Under the pieces are notes generated by a model that saw nothing but the letters and a program-made list of their open reading frames with translations, did not search any database and had not been told where the DNA came from. From contig BCIG01000004.1 of assembly GCA_001599915.1 (NCBI GenBank), forward strand, positions 620,001-684,000: a DNA stretch of 64,000 bases, given 5' to 3'. Both the position numbers and the translations under genes were made by a program. Shown here in pieces: positions 41,871 to 53,942 of this stretch (positions within the stretch are counted from its first letter, which is position 1; each line of letters opens with the position of its first letter). The stretch comes from Symbiotaphrina buchneri. Its lineage: Eukaryota; Ascomycota; Symbiotaphrinales; Symbiotaphrinaceae.

Positions 41871-44800
41871 TACGGCGATCGCTGGTGAAGCCCTGCCCAC
41901 CTCCGCAGAGGGGCGAGGGCGGAGAGGATAGAGATGTTGAAGGCAGTCACGAGGAATTTATTTTTATCGTTGATGACTGCGCTGCTGAAAGGTTGCACAA
42001 CGGGTCATTGCAGGGACTCCCAAGCTGCCCGAGGCTCATATGCAGGTTGGGAGCCGGAGTTTCGAGGGGTCGCGCGGCCTTAAGCTGGGAGAGTGGAATT
42101 CCAGCCCCTCGGCAATAATGCAGGCGTGCGTCAAGGCGGTCTGGGATTCGGCGTGCGATATGCGGTAGAGGGAGGATCAGGAGGTAATGAAGGAGAGAAC
42201 AACAAGCGTAAGATGGAGAAGGCAAAGATGGGAGTTATGGAGAGAGTTAATGGAAAGAAGGCGGAGGAGCAGCTGTGCCCATAGATTACGCAGTGGACGA
42301 ATGAGTGAAGGAGTATGAGGGCAGATAGGGCACCCTCACTGATCTTGCTAATTAGCACAGAAGGGGCAGCGAGATAGCTGGGGCAGTTCAGCCAGTCAGG
42401 TCACATTTTGGCAGTACCCTCGGCTTTTCACCCCATCTGGTCTTAGGGCCATCCAGAGGTCGAGCGCAAAGCAAGCGGACCAGGGAACCAGTCACTTTAG
42501 CCTGCGCAAAAAAGATGACATTTTACTGCTCGGTGCACAGTGCTTTTTCTAAGCAGATAAGGTAAGGTACTTTCGTCAGGGAGCAGACGGCAGTGCACGA
42601 TCCATCGCAACGACTTGCAGCTCTGCCCGTCTCCGTCAGCAATAATGATAACCCCTGTCCAAGAGGCGTGATAAGAAAGAGTCCTTTGCGCTCTCCCCGT
42701 CGACCAATCTAGTTCTTAGAAGTGGGTGGATCATGTGATAGTTTCTTTCCCCTATGGGAGCAGATGCCTGGAATTCACATCTTACAAGAGGTCCTCCATA
42801 TCCATACACAACGTTCCAACGTCGTCGGTGTGTGATGGACCTCGTAATTCGCAGCCTGTTTTATTGTTGCTTCGGTTGCTAACAAGATTTTCGTCTCGTT
42901 AAAACGAAGCAGTTGTGCCTGGTGCTGCAGATCATCTTCAGGCCCCATGTCCCGCTACTGGGGAAATGGTGGTGAGCTGCGTCGCTCATATCCAAGCTTG
43001 CGCACAACGATTTTTCTCCGTAACCCCTGCGCCTCATTCAGGAGAAGAAACTGCAAAGCGTCGCTCAGGGATCTCTTTTTTCGAGGGACCGAGGGTCTGA
43101 AAGAACGTGGTGAACTTGGGGTTGAACCCATGCCTAGCGTTCCTGGGTCGAAGTCGTTATTCCGGATCCTGGCTGCCGCACAACCTTAACCCGCTTAGCT
43201 TCTCTTCACAGCAAGCAGAGAGAGATAACGACGGGGTGGGGCCCAAGAGCGCTTCTTCCTGGCCCAAAACTGTCAAAGTCTCAACTGCCCCGAGCCCCCG
43301 ACATTCTCGGCCCAGAGTTCTGCTCCGCAGTGCGCACACAATAACTGACTGCCGCTCAGCCGGACGAGAAATAAGCACCGCGGGCCAGCGAATTTTCCAT
43401 GCAGACGACCCTTCACCCAGTGCCAGTAGCGGCCTCTTGTTCCCAGATAAGGCGCTCGCAGAGAAGGCAGAGGACGGGCGCTACCCTCGCTCTACCATGT
43501 AACAAAAAAGCCTTTCTTCCCGGCGAGCCGCAGCCGAAAGGACACGCCAAAGGAATGAGTCGTGGTGCTACGGAAAATTGTTCGAGAAGCTCTGTTCGTG
43601 TGGTTTCCTGCATGATTCCGTTTACTGCCCTTCCTAGCTTCCTTTGTTCCTTGTGGGCACACGAGCGGCAGAATCAGTGCGGAACATCACAGCGGCGCCG
43701 ACGCGGTGATAAGACCTTCCCTCGGACTGTCAAAAGTCTTTGCGGTTTGCGGCGCATCTGAGCGTTCGTTCAGCCCCCAACCCTGCCAAGGCAGAAAACG
43801 CACCCCCGTGCGACGTCTTTCTGCCTCGGCCCTTACTCGCACGGCGTCTACGAAGTTCAACGAGTAGCATACTGAACTGCATAAATTGATATTGGACTTC
43901 AAAACCCCACGCCGAATGGCAGAGAAGAGAGATAATGTCAAATGCCCTATTCGTAGATGTTCACAGGCCGCTTACCCGCAAATGGAATAAGAATCGCCCC
44001 AAAAGGTCACCTTCCGCGGCTGATCTGTGACGGTCAAGCCCCAGCAGCTTTAGCTGCTTCCTTCCGACCCACACGACAGTCGCAGACTCGCAGTGTCGCG
44101 TGCCCTGCCCCTAAAACCCACGAAAGTACCGTATGGCCTCAACCAATCACACTCCCGCCAACCCAGAACCCTGCAACGGCTCTCACCTCCCGTAACCACT
44201 TACCTTACTTTGTTCTTAGGCCCGATGCAACTTTCTGCGGGTGCGCGCACAATGATCAGAAGCCAGGTCCCCCGGGAGTCAGCGGAGACGGTCGGCGAGG
44301 ATGAGGTCGGGCTGGGCATTCAGGGGTATGCCGGGCCTAAAAGGAGGCGTGAGGGAGGGCGAGCGATGGATTTTCAGGGGTAAGATACGAGGTTATGGCG
44401 ACGCTCTCGGCATGTGCGCGAGACTGCCGGACGAGTGTTGCGTGCGTGGAAGATCAGGAGGGAAAAGGCATGCGTCGGAACTCATCCGAACGTGTGCCCC
44501 TTTTTGACTTGCATGAGGGTACTCCGTATTCCAATCACGCAGCAGGGTTGCGATTTGGTACGATGATTCGTGCTTTTACAGTTAAGCCAGGCTCAAGCCT
44601 CACGATACGTTGAGAAGCAAAAGCAGTTTGGTTTAGCTCAGCCATCTCATGTGATGTGATTAGAGATTGCAGAAGAGACGGTGCCCATTCGTGGCCTGCA
44701 ATGAAACCACAGCACCTTCTCCCCCTGAAGTGGGTTAGGTATCACTCCATGCTCGTCCCCAGTCGTCATTCATAAGTCGTACGACGTAATTCGTCGTTCC

Positions 44801-45028
44801 TAAGCTTACCCACGGCCGATACGCGCCTGATATGAACTCCTCGAGCCCCTTCAGCTAGAGATGCAAGGAGTGAGTGGAAAGGTGTAATTCCAATGCCCAG
44901 CAAATGAGCTAGGGGACAAACGAAGGCTCGCCCTCGCCATGAAACATGCAAAGACAGGAGGGTATGTCGAAGATAGACCATCAGAAGCAACTCCCTTTAT
45001 GCGGTGGTCATTTAGAGACATCCACGTC
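41871..45028. other. Gene-free 3.1-kb interval
   Basis: 5' side of the rhodopsin-like gene and 3' flank of the F-box gene. Open frames here are short, overlap on both strands, and show no domain. CT/GA-rich tracts near 42150-42260 and pyrimidine-rich stretches near 42900-43400 are seen. No RNA gene recognised. Confidence 0.35.
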
Positions 45029-47994
45029 TCACTTCCTTTGTAAACAGCCAGACGTCACTGACATCGTGAAACTTGAGATTTTCCCAACACTCAATCTTGA
45101 GTTCAAGATCATAAAGATCATAATCACTCGTGTCATCGCTGTCTTCGCAGGACTCTGGCTCCACGGATTGCCCGGACGAGCCGCCCCTGTGCCAGGATTC
45201 TTCAACAACTCGGTTTCTTTTGCAAAGCTCGCACTCTTGTCCAATCGCTCAAGAGCCTCCTGGAGGGCAACATACTCCAGGGACATATGAGGGTTGTGGG
45301 AGACGGTATCCGTGATGAAGTTCCGTACTTCGCTCAGGACCGTACGGCATGTATCATCCATACGGAAAGCAAGGATGTGTAGCGCTCGGAGGTTGATCAT
45401 AGGTGACATATGCTGGAGAAACATGTGCTAGAGTATTCAGCAAGATGCGTGCTTATCAGGATCGGAGACTTCGTACCAGCATCCGTAAATCAAGAGACAC
45501 ACCCAGATCGGTCAGATTCTTACCGCGGTCAGTTATCAATCTGGTCGTCTTCGTGGTCAGGTCCCATGTCCAATCGCTTTCGTTCTTTATCCTCAATTTC
45601 TCCAAATGCTTCATATGCTTTCTCAACGCCAACCTTCGAATATCTTGATCCGTAACACTTGTCTTGGGCGCCCAGCTCTCAACCACCGCTCTGGTCACCG
45701 ACCGTTGCAAAAGGTTCAAAACAGTGACCTTCTCCAGCTCACCAACGAGGTTGAGAAATGCCATAGTAACATGATCTGTGGCAAGAGCCCGCAAGTTCAA
45801 AGGTTGCTCCTTGTTAAGCGCGGACAAGTTTCGGAAGAGAGCAGTTTGCGGGCCAACGTTTAGCAAAGTAAGGGTCCTAAGGGACCGCATATCAATGTGC
45901 TTCGTTAGAACGGATGCCCGTATAGGGATGAGGTAGAGAGCAAGTTCTTCCAGTCCGATTTTCCGCGTTGTTCTGGTATAGTCCTCGATCTCGTGTTGGA
46001 GAGGTGATACTTCCGCTGTTGCAGGTGCAGGGGCAGTATGCCTGATAATATCCGAAGAAGTTACTTGTTGATTGGATATATCTCCGCTGATGCTTTGAAG
46101 ATTACCGGCCTGGATATTGGACAATTCGGGGGAAGCATTTTCACTTGTGGCATCAGCATTTGGACGATCGACTGGACCTCCACTCTCGCCCTCCACCTCA
46201 CCATCTGACTCTTCGATAATGTCCGGTACAGCGATATTAATGTCATCAGGCGTTATCTGCTCCTTGTTACTAGACGAGGAAGCCCTGGGTTGGCTTCTTG
46301 CCGGAGCTTTGTCGAAGAGTCCAGGAGTTTCTTGATCATCGGTGTCTTGTCCAATATTGCCGCTTGACTGGTCTTTGTCTTTACCTTCAAGGACTGATGT
46401 CTGCGATATTGTTGGTGTCTTAGAATCTTGGGTGTCAGCCTCCTTTCCTGCAGAGCTCTCATCTTCTGAGCTGTTTGTTGCATTTGCCGCCTCGTTCTCA
46501 TTCTCACTCTGGGATACTTGTACTGCGCCGCTGCTCTCCGCAGCGGCATTAGGATCAGAGGCCGCGGCTGACTTGGACTCAACATCCGCCTCAGTGCAGG
46601 TTTCATCCAGCATCTTCTCAAATCGCCTGCGCGCCCCAGGCGGAAACTTGTCCGCATAAGCTCTCATAGTCTTAAGAAACTCCCGAGAGACCATGAATTT
46701 CGGTCTGCCATCATCCTTCGCTTCATCCAACCCCTTATGCTTGTCGATGTGATCAGTCTCCACTTCTTCCTCACCAAACAATCTTCCAAGAATTGCTTCT
46801 TGCTTCTTTCTCTCAGCCTTGAGTTTGGCTTCGTTCTCCTGTGAGGCGGGAGTAGATGCTGTATTGATAAGAGGAGGTGGTGGTGGCGGGGGAGGAGGTG
46901 GAGGCGGCGGTAGATCGATCCCTTGATTCGCAAAGTCGTCCACCTCAGGCGGCTCGATATCATCCAGATCGTTCGACGGCGATATGCGAGCCTTCTGTGC
47001 TCGAGCTTCCGAGAGAGAAAGTACTAATCGCTTCAGTGTCGTGGCACAATTGCGAATGCAGGTTGCAATCTCTGGAATGTATTCGAAGGAGTCAATGTCA
47101 AGAACTGCCAAGTTGGAGAGGTGACGGAAACCGGAAAAGGTCGGCGGCTCAGTTCTTTCCTGTGGTTTGCCATTATCCAGCGATGGCGGTTTCGGGGGTT
47201 TATAGGGAGTAGACGATGGAGGTGGCGGTAGTGGGAGTGACAAAGGCATACCATTGACTAATAACAGGGATCCCGATGCAGGAGAGGCCGAAGCAACTGG
47301 ACCGGATTCTTTAGTTAAAGGAAGTGGGGGAGGTTCTTCATAGATCGAAGGCCCAGATTGCAGCCGAACACGAAGGTCTGTGAGTGCCTGGGACTTGTGA
47401 AGCTCCTTGAACAATGGCCGATCTAGCTCGACTCTGATATTCCAGCTACAAGTCCTTTGTTAGCATACGATCTTTATATAGGGATCGCTTCCATTGACAT
47501 ACTAAAATCGTTCTATGGCAACAGCCCGTCTAAGCGTCAGCAGAAACAAGGTGCTCATGAATCTACCAGAGCTCGAATAGAGGGAGTAACGTTCCCCTTC
47601 ATCCCCTAACCCGTTTGTGTCCATGTGTATCTCTTTCAGGTGCCGAGCATAGTTATATTCGCTGCTGGCGAGCGTGTCCAGTCCGCAGCCAAGGCTGTCA
47701 ACAGTACCATCTTTGAAGTCATCGGCACGCCCGAAGAGGATCTCGAATGTTCGGTAGAGCAGGGAGGAAGCAATGTCACGGAAGTGTCGAGAGACGAGTG
47801 CGAGTGATATAAGATCCGCATCATCAGCCTACGAAATAACGAAACATTAGCGAGAGTCTCAAAATAGGATAGGGTTGAAGTACAGGTTCAAAGAGAGCCT
47901 TCTGGATCTCTACAGGCAGATCTTGGAGATGTAGCTTCTTCCCATGCCCTGCAACAGCGATTGTGCTCTCTGTTGCGGGCGTCATATTGCCCAT
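45029..47994 (-). CDS. F-box protein with poly-Pro stretch and large disordered insert
   Basis: Exons 47994..47884, 47828..47503, 47445..45477 and 45427..45029 give 934 residues; introns are 55, 57 and 49 bp. An F-box spans about residues 20-65 across the first junction (LHLQDLPVEIQKALFEP|ADDADLISLALVSRHFRDIA), so it should bind Skp1 in an SCF ubiquitin ligase. LRR-like segments follow (RHLSNLAVLDIDSFEYIPEI; MRSLRTLTLLNVGPQTALFR; KHLEKLRIKNESDWTWDL; NLRALHILAFRMDDTC), as in fungal F-box/LRR proteins. A run of 13 Pro at about residues 310-330, and some 300 disordered acidic residues, are inserted between repeats. The last exon restores the family motif MSLEYVALQEALERL. Target substrates are unknown. 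The coordinates of the first ATG rest on a start close to the F-box with no earlier in-frame ATG needed. Confidence 0.87.
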
Positions 47995-48915
47995 GAGATT
48001 CGATGTATGACAACAAGAATCGAGGACCTGCAGAGGAAAACGGGAGCCAGCAGTAATTGTGGTTCAATGCACTGGCAGATGACCGGATGGCGGGGGCGAG
48101 ACCACACCTGCCAATGAATGGCCTGGCGGTGAGTAGGCGACCAGGCGGCCACCCGACCCTCAGTTGCGTACGAACAGCTGATGTTGTTTGTCCTGCCAAT
48201 CGGCTCTTGAATCAATTCTCACCCAGCCAAAGACGAGAAGAGATAAGAATTGACCTCTAAGCTTGGTTAGGAGGGCGGAATAGGTTGTATTTGACCCTCG
48301 AAGAGAGGTTGTGTGGAGGCTGGAACTTGCCTGAACGACTTATCACTACATCCCTGTAGGAAGTTTGTCGACCGAGAGTATATTAAAGCAGGCTACGTGG
48401 TACGATGGATCACAATGATTAAGAACAAACTGTAAGTTGTTCTTTTCAGGCTGATCCTAGCGACTGAGGCGCAAGTTTGTTCAAATACTGATGGACTGTT
48501 CATAGACCGGATATTCACATGCCAATTCACCAGCGGACAAATTGACCCGCTTCCTAACATGTCCACCTCGACACATGTAGGGAAACAGGTCATAGCGCCT
48601 CCCTGTAAGCAGTAGAGCAAAGCGCTCACATAGAACCCTGATATGCTCCCAGGCCTGGATTCAAGAGCCGGACAACGAGCGATAACGACAACAGTTCTTG
48701 TTTGAAGGATGCGGGGAAGGGAACATTCGGGGTGCAGCTCAGGGCGCCCTTAACTAAATTTAGTTTAGCCGCCCGCTGAGCGACATCGGGCATGCTCGTG
48801 CTCTTCCGCCCCTTCATCGTCATCCCTAGATCCCTTTTTCCCTTAAAGCACAACCACAGCAACAACATCCGCGTTTCCACACTTCCATCCCGGAATATAG
48901 CGGCAGAGAACAAAA
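47995..48915. promoter_or_regulatory. Divergent promoter region (F-box gene / CCDC124-like gene)
   Basis: 920 bases between divergent ATGs. The perfect 14-bp palindrome AACTAAATTTAGTT lies at 48752-48765, about 150 bases before the CCDC124-like ATG. The last 50 bases are CA/CT-rich with an A run just before the ATG. No gene is seen. Confidence 0.45.
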
Positions 48916-49765
48916 ATGGCGGGCAAGAAAGGAGGAGAGAATACCAAGAAGGTCAGATAAAACTGCGTTTGGCTCGCCATGACTCTCCGAGCTAACACAC
49001 CCTTGCAGGTGGCCGGGAACGCAAAGAAAGCAGTATGTACTTTCACATATTTTTCTGGGTGCACATGATGGCGTTGCTCATACACTTTGCTATAGGAGGC
49101 GGCCGCCCAGAAGGAAGCCGAAAAGAACGCCAAAGCCGCCGCTGAGGAGGATGCTAAATGGCAGAAAGGTGCCAAAGGCAACGCGAAAAAGTGTGTTGTC
49201 CCCGGCCTTTGCGCGCTTACCATGATCAACACCATCTAACAAAGAGCTCTTGAATAGAGAAGCTGAAGCCGAAAAGAAAGCCGAAGCCGCTCGGAAGAAG
49301 GCTGAAAAGGACGCCCTCCTGGCCGCAGAAGAAGCCTCACTACCCTCGAAACCCAAAGGCGCAAACGCCAAAACCGCACAGAAGAAGACCCGTGGTCTCG
49401 ATCTATCGCAGTTGGACGAACCTTCAGCGAAGCCTTCGGCTATCAGCGCTTCCGGTATTGATAATGCGCTGGATGCGCTGTCACTGACAGGCTCGGCTGG
49501 CCCGGCGGAGAAGATCGACAAACACCCCGAGAGGCGGTTCAAGGCTGCATATGCCGCGTACGAGGCACGGCGGATGCCCGAGCTGGAGGCAGAGCAGAAG
49601 GGTCTGCGGAGACAGCAGAGGATCGATATCATCCGGAAGGAGTTTGAGAAGAGCGAGGAGAATCCGTTCAACCAAGTCAGCGCCAGATACGATGCCAGCA
49701 AGGAAGAACTTCGGGAGTTGAAGGAGAAGGAGAGACAGAAGGTGGAGGCTAGGTTGGCGGGTTGA
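48916..49765 (+). CDS. CCDC124 / Lso2-like ribosome-associated coiled-coil protein
   Basis: Four exons: 48916..48951, 49009..49032, 49096..49190 and 49258..49765, giving 220 residues; introns are 57, 63 and 67 bp. Two exons are tiny (36 and 24 nt). The N-terminus MAGKKGGENTKK|VAGNAKKA is the ribosome-binding basic motif of this family, followed by an Ala/Glu/Lys coiled coil (EAAAQKEAEKNAKAAAEEDA) and the conserved C-terminal domain (HPERRFKAAYAAYEARRMPE; LRRQQRIDIIRKEFEKSEEN; PFNQ). Human CCDC124 and yeast Lso2 bind dormant 80S ribosomes and help them restart translation; this protein has the full CCDC124-type length. A middle Ser/Pro segment (DLSQLDEPSAKPSAISASGI) links coil and domain. Confidence 0.93.
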
Positions 49766-50708
49766 AGGACAAGCACTCATGAATTAACGAAGTGGAGGAG
49801 ATTATAAGGACTAAAGGTGTCAGTGGTAAATGGACAATCCGGTCTAAACACCGCGAATTGCTGTCGGTTTGCATAGTTTGCGGTGATTCTGGGATTGCGT
49901 GTTTAATGAGACAGAGCGAGATGATAGACTCCCATCTAGGAAAGTGTCACTGCAATCACTGCAACTTCTTGGACCTCTCCCCATGCCTATGATAACTGTT
50001 TGAGCATGACAAAGTTGTGAAATAGTTGGAAGTCAGAGGAGAACTAGCTGCCCTATGTCGACTACAAGTTGCCATCGGAGACATATTTCTGCCTAGAGCC
50101 TGACCTTGGCATGCATCACCCCTGTGTGATATCTCTGGTGACTACCAGCATCTTCTTCAAGCCCCCAAGTCGTCAATCTCTTCGGCTACCGCCTGGCGAT
50201 GGCTCCATCTAGCGCACTCATATCGAGAGGTCGATTTCGAAGGACAGTCCGTTCAGAAGAGCATGCCAACGGCAAATTACCACTGCCCTTAATGCTCAAC
50301 GCATGACTGGATTGTGGTCAGACTCGACATTCTTCCCGTCGGTTGTAAGCAAGAGACTTTCAATCATTGCAGTAAGACGTCTGTGGTTGTGCAACAGACT
50401 CATCAAAGCAGCGCGGTATGATGTAAGGTGGAGGTAAGGTAGGTGATGCACCGGGCCCCCTAGCGCTAGACAAGGTTCACTCGCTTGGGTTGTCGCGATC
50501 CGCGACGCGTCGAACCAGCTACCGCTTACTTCGCCTTCGTCAACACCCAAGCAAAAGCACTCGTGTGCCTTTCAACTCAAATCGACACAACAGTCTGGAA
50601 GATGCGGGTCTAATATCTACAGACAGGATGCCTGCTTGACGGATCTACAGTTACCAATGCCATTACTATTCGGTTCAGCGACGCGCTATTCATTGCATAC
50701 TAGACAGC
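49766..50708. other. Intergenic region with CDC45 promoter
   Basis: 943 bases between two rightward genes. The right half is the CDC45 promoter (see ACGCGT site). No gene is supported. Confidence 0.4.
50505..50510. promoter_or_regulatory. Possible MluI cell-cycle box (ACGCGT) before CDC45
   Basis: ACGCGT at about -200 from the CDC45 ATG, in GCGACGCGTCGAAC. MCB sites bind MBF and drive G1/S expression of replication genes in yeasts. A related GCGACGCGC lies near 50679. A six-base match is weak alone but fits the gene. Confidence 0.4.
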
Positions 50709-53359
50709 ATGTTTCTCCCGCGCTCGCTGATAACCCATCTCTACCTGCATCTCCTACGAAACACGCATCCACTGTCTCCACCGGCATTGATACTCGTCGC
50801 GCTCGATCCTGACGCCCTATGTGCTTGTCGAATACTCACGGCTCTTCTCAAACGCGACTACATTCCTCACAAAATCCAACCGGTCTCGGGCTACACTGAT
50901 CTTTCGCGATGCGGGGAAGAATTGGTTCGCCCAATGCGCACAACCGAGGGCGGTAGCGGAGGCGTCGTGGTATGCCTAGGAGTAGGTGGATTGGTCGACT
51001 TAGGTGCCGTACTCGGACTTGAAGTTGACGAGGAGGGTGAAGGGGGAGGTATGGGAGGGGTAGAGGTGTGGGTTATTGACGCAAGAAGGCCTTGGAACCT
51101 AGGAAACGTCTTTGGCGGGCGTTCCGAGGTGGGCGACGGCAACACAGAACGTGGTGTGGAGAAGGGCATGATCACCAGAAGTTATGTCCCTGGAAAGGGA
51201 GGGATCATTGTTTTTGACGACGGCGACATCGAGGAAGGTCTCGAGAAGGAAAGAACCGCTTATTGCGAGCTAGAACTTATGCCTCCAATTGAGGAGGATG
51301 ATGACGAATCTAGTGACGGGGAAAGCGGAAGTGAAGATGATGAGGATGGCGGCTCCCGCAGTAAAAAGCGGAAGTCATGGTCTGATAGGGAAGAGGAAGA
51401 AGAGAGCGGAGATGACGAAGATCGCCCCAGGCAGAGACGGCGAAGCAACTCGGTAAGCGGATTCCCGGCTTCATGATTAGACCTGCAGGCTAACGTGAGG
51501 AGTCTACTCCAATATCCTCTTCTCCTACAAGACAACCTCCAAGGAGAATGCAAGACAGTCCTTCACCTTCGATTTCACGCTCTGTTTCGCCCTCGCCGAA
51601 CTCTACCTTACCTGTACCACAGCCGTCAGCTCGCACTCTACGCAAGCGCCTGCTTCGACTACGCCGAAAGCATGAGACCGTCCTACGAAACTATTATTCT
51701 CTCGGTGCCACGTACTCCGAACCAGTTTCATCTATGCTCTATTCATTGGCTTCAGAGTTGGGTCGCGAAGACAACGATCTACTGTGGCATACCATAGTCG
51801 GCGTGAGCAGCATGGACCTGTATGGGCGGACTGTGTCTGGCTTGTCTATAGAATCCGCTGATAACACAGCCCCGGCAAGCTGGTCCACCGAAAGAGGCGA
51901 GCGGATACGGATGATTTTGCGAGATGAAGTACGTCGTCTCAATCCACCAGAGCTTGGCAGCCGTGTCGCAAACCGGGGAGAAAGCCAGGGTTTGATGCAG
52001 ACAGCCGCTCGGAGCCCTACGGACAACTCGATTCGACTTTCACCAGAACCCCGGTTTCTGCTGGTTCGACATTGGAGCCTCTACGAGAGCATGTTGCATT
52101 CGCCATATCTATCTGCTCGATTACACATCTGGAGTGATGCCGGGAGGAAACGTCTGCATAAGCTGCTGGCGAAAATGGGCGTTAGCTTGGCTCAATGCAA
52201 ACAGAACTATCCTCATATGGATATGGACCTCAAGCGGGGCCTTCGAGATCGACTGTTGAAGTATGCTCCGGTCTACGGTCTGGATGGTTTAGTCCCGCAG
52301 AAAGGGAAAGCCGGTGAAGGCTGGGGATTTGTTCGGTCATGGGGCTGGAAGGCCTGCTTGAGTGCAACAGACGTCGGTGTGATCGTTGGAGCCATCCTTG
52401 AGGTTGGCAAACATGGGATAGTCGGGCTAGAAGGCTCCGAAACTGACCGTGGGAGGACTGATAGAGGAGACAGGGAGCTTGCGGACGAGGGTGGTAAGGT
52501 GGAAGGCGAAGAATGGGTGGGCAGGTTTTGGGAGGCTTATGATGCCTTGGAAAAGTAAACCCCCCTCCGTACCCACTCTACGTCTGTTTATATATTGACA
52601 TGCTACAGTATTGATGCTTTGAAGTCTGCTATTCCTACAGCAATGCACCTTCACCGTGCCATCCTTCGCACCGGCACCTCTTTACTCGAAAAGCGTCAGA
52701 TTCGAGACTTGCGTGCTTTCAGGATGACTGTCGTGAAGGAAGGCCCAGATGTCCAACTCTTCACTCATCCCGCTGCATTAATCAAACTTGCGCTCTGGGT
52801 GGGCGAGGCTGTTGCTGAGGTCAAGGGTGAGCGGCTCGGTAGGGCGGAAGACGGCAGCAAGATAGGAAAAAAACCGATGCCTTTGGTGGTGGCAGGACTG
52901 AACGAGAGTCGGGGCGTCTACGTTGTTGTAGGTACTGGTGGTGGCTCCGGCGTATCAGCTCTGGATTACGCGGACAGAGAAGAACGGCGCAAGCGAAAAG
53001 AGGAGAAGGCGAAAGCCAAAGAGGCAAAGAAAAAGGAGAAGGATCAAATACGCAAAGCACGAAAAGACGAGAAAGCTCGGCTCCGTGCTGAGCGTAGTCA
53101 GGGCGAAGAAGATGATGAAGAGGAGGAAGAAAGTAGCGACGAAAGCGAGAGCGATGAGTCGGAAGACGAAGAGCCAGAAGACGATGAAGACGACACTGGT
53201 ACAGGACGAAACCGGTTTGGCAACGCCTTCCAAGAAGTCGTGGAGGAAACTGGTGCCAGAGTGCGTATTGACAGCTTCGAGCATTGCGTTGTAGAAGTCA
53301 AAAAGGAAGATCTGATGGGATTCTTGGAGCGCCTGAGCTTCAAGAGCGTTGTCGGATAA
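50709..53359 (+). CDS. CDC45: DNA replication initiation factor Cdc45
   Basis: Exons 50709..51452, 51503..52554 and 52609..53359 give 848 residues; introns are 50 and 54 bp, the first with branch CTAAC at 51490. The N-terminal DHH-like domain reads LILVALDPDALCACRILTAL and then DYIPHKIQPVSGY; GMITRSYVPGKGGIIVFDDG follows. An acidic loop (DDDESSDGESGSEDDEDGGS) leads to an Arg-rich stretch before the first intron. Family motifs later: LRKHETVLRNYYSLGATYSE-like RRKHETVLRNYY, DLLWHTIVGVSSMDLYGRTV, RFLLVRHWSLYESMLHSPYL, LHKLLAKMGVSLAQCKQNYP and FGNAFQEVVEETGARVRIDS near the C-terminus. A second charged insert (residues about 725-800, Lys/Glu-rich then Ser/Asp/Glu-rich) is larger than in yeast. Cdc45 forms the CMG helicase with MCM2-7 and GINS. 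Confidence 0.96.
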
Positions 53360-53942
53360 ATCTCATTATCTCGCTGGAGGATTGGATTACGGGCGGAGGC
53401 TCAAATGCTTCCCTGGATGAGGTGCGTGGCCTGCTTGGCATTTCGGAGTTATTGGGTCATGTCCCATCATTGCATAGTTGCATCAACCTGCATTGCCTGC
53501 TTTTGATTGGCGTTCGAGTTGGGGTTGGCGGAGTGGTGAATGATGGATGAGGTGTATATACCATGCTCCGTTATGCATCAGCTATTGAATGTATTATTTG
53601 CGACCTGCCTGCCTCGCATTTCGAATCCCAATATCCTAAGAGTCGAAGATACTATCGAAAGAGGAAGGTCACATTTTAACTGAACGGCCAATGGAATGGG
53701 ATCCACGAATCAGAGCAGGCGACGCGCGGGAAAGCTTATCTGTGACACCTTGGTGGCTTATCGTCTGCCTCAGCACGCGATAGCTCGCCGGTTGCAGGGA
53801 CAACATCAACACCGACATCGGCTCTTGTCCTAACTCTGCTTCGTACTCCTTCCCCTACCTTCATAGCACGAAGGAAGTGCATCTTCCATCTTTTTCATTA
53901 TATATACCCATCAAGAGACCCACCTCGCCTTCAATATCTGAT
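53360..53942. other. Intergenic region
   Basis: 583 bases between CDC45 and bleomycin hydrolase. It ends in a CT-rich leader with TATATATACC near 53899. No gene is seen. Confidence 0.4.

Noticed and set aside
41868-41900. GTG start at 41900 for the rhodopsin-like gene
   Set aside because: The in-frame ATG at 41870 gives a normal N-terminus; GTG initiation is unlikely here.
43087-43170. GGGTTGAACCC as a tRNA T-arm
   Set aside because: No anticodon arm, D-arm or acceptor stem can be folded around it.
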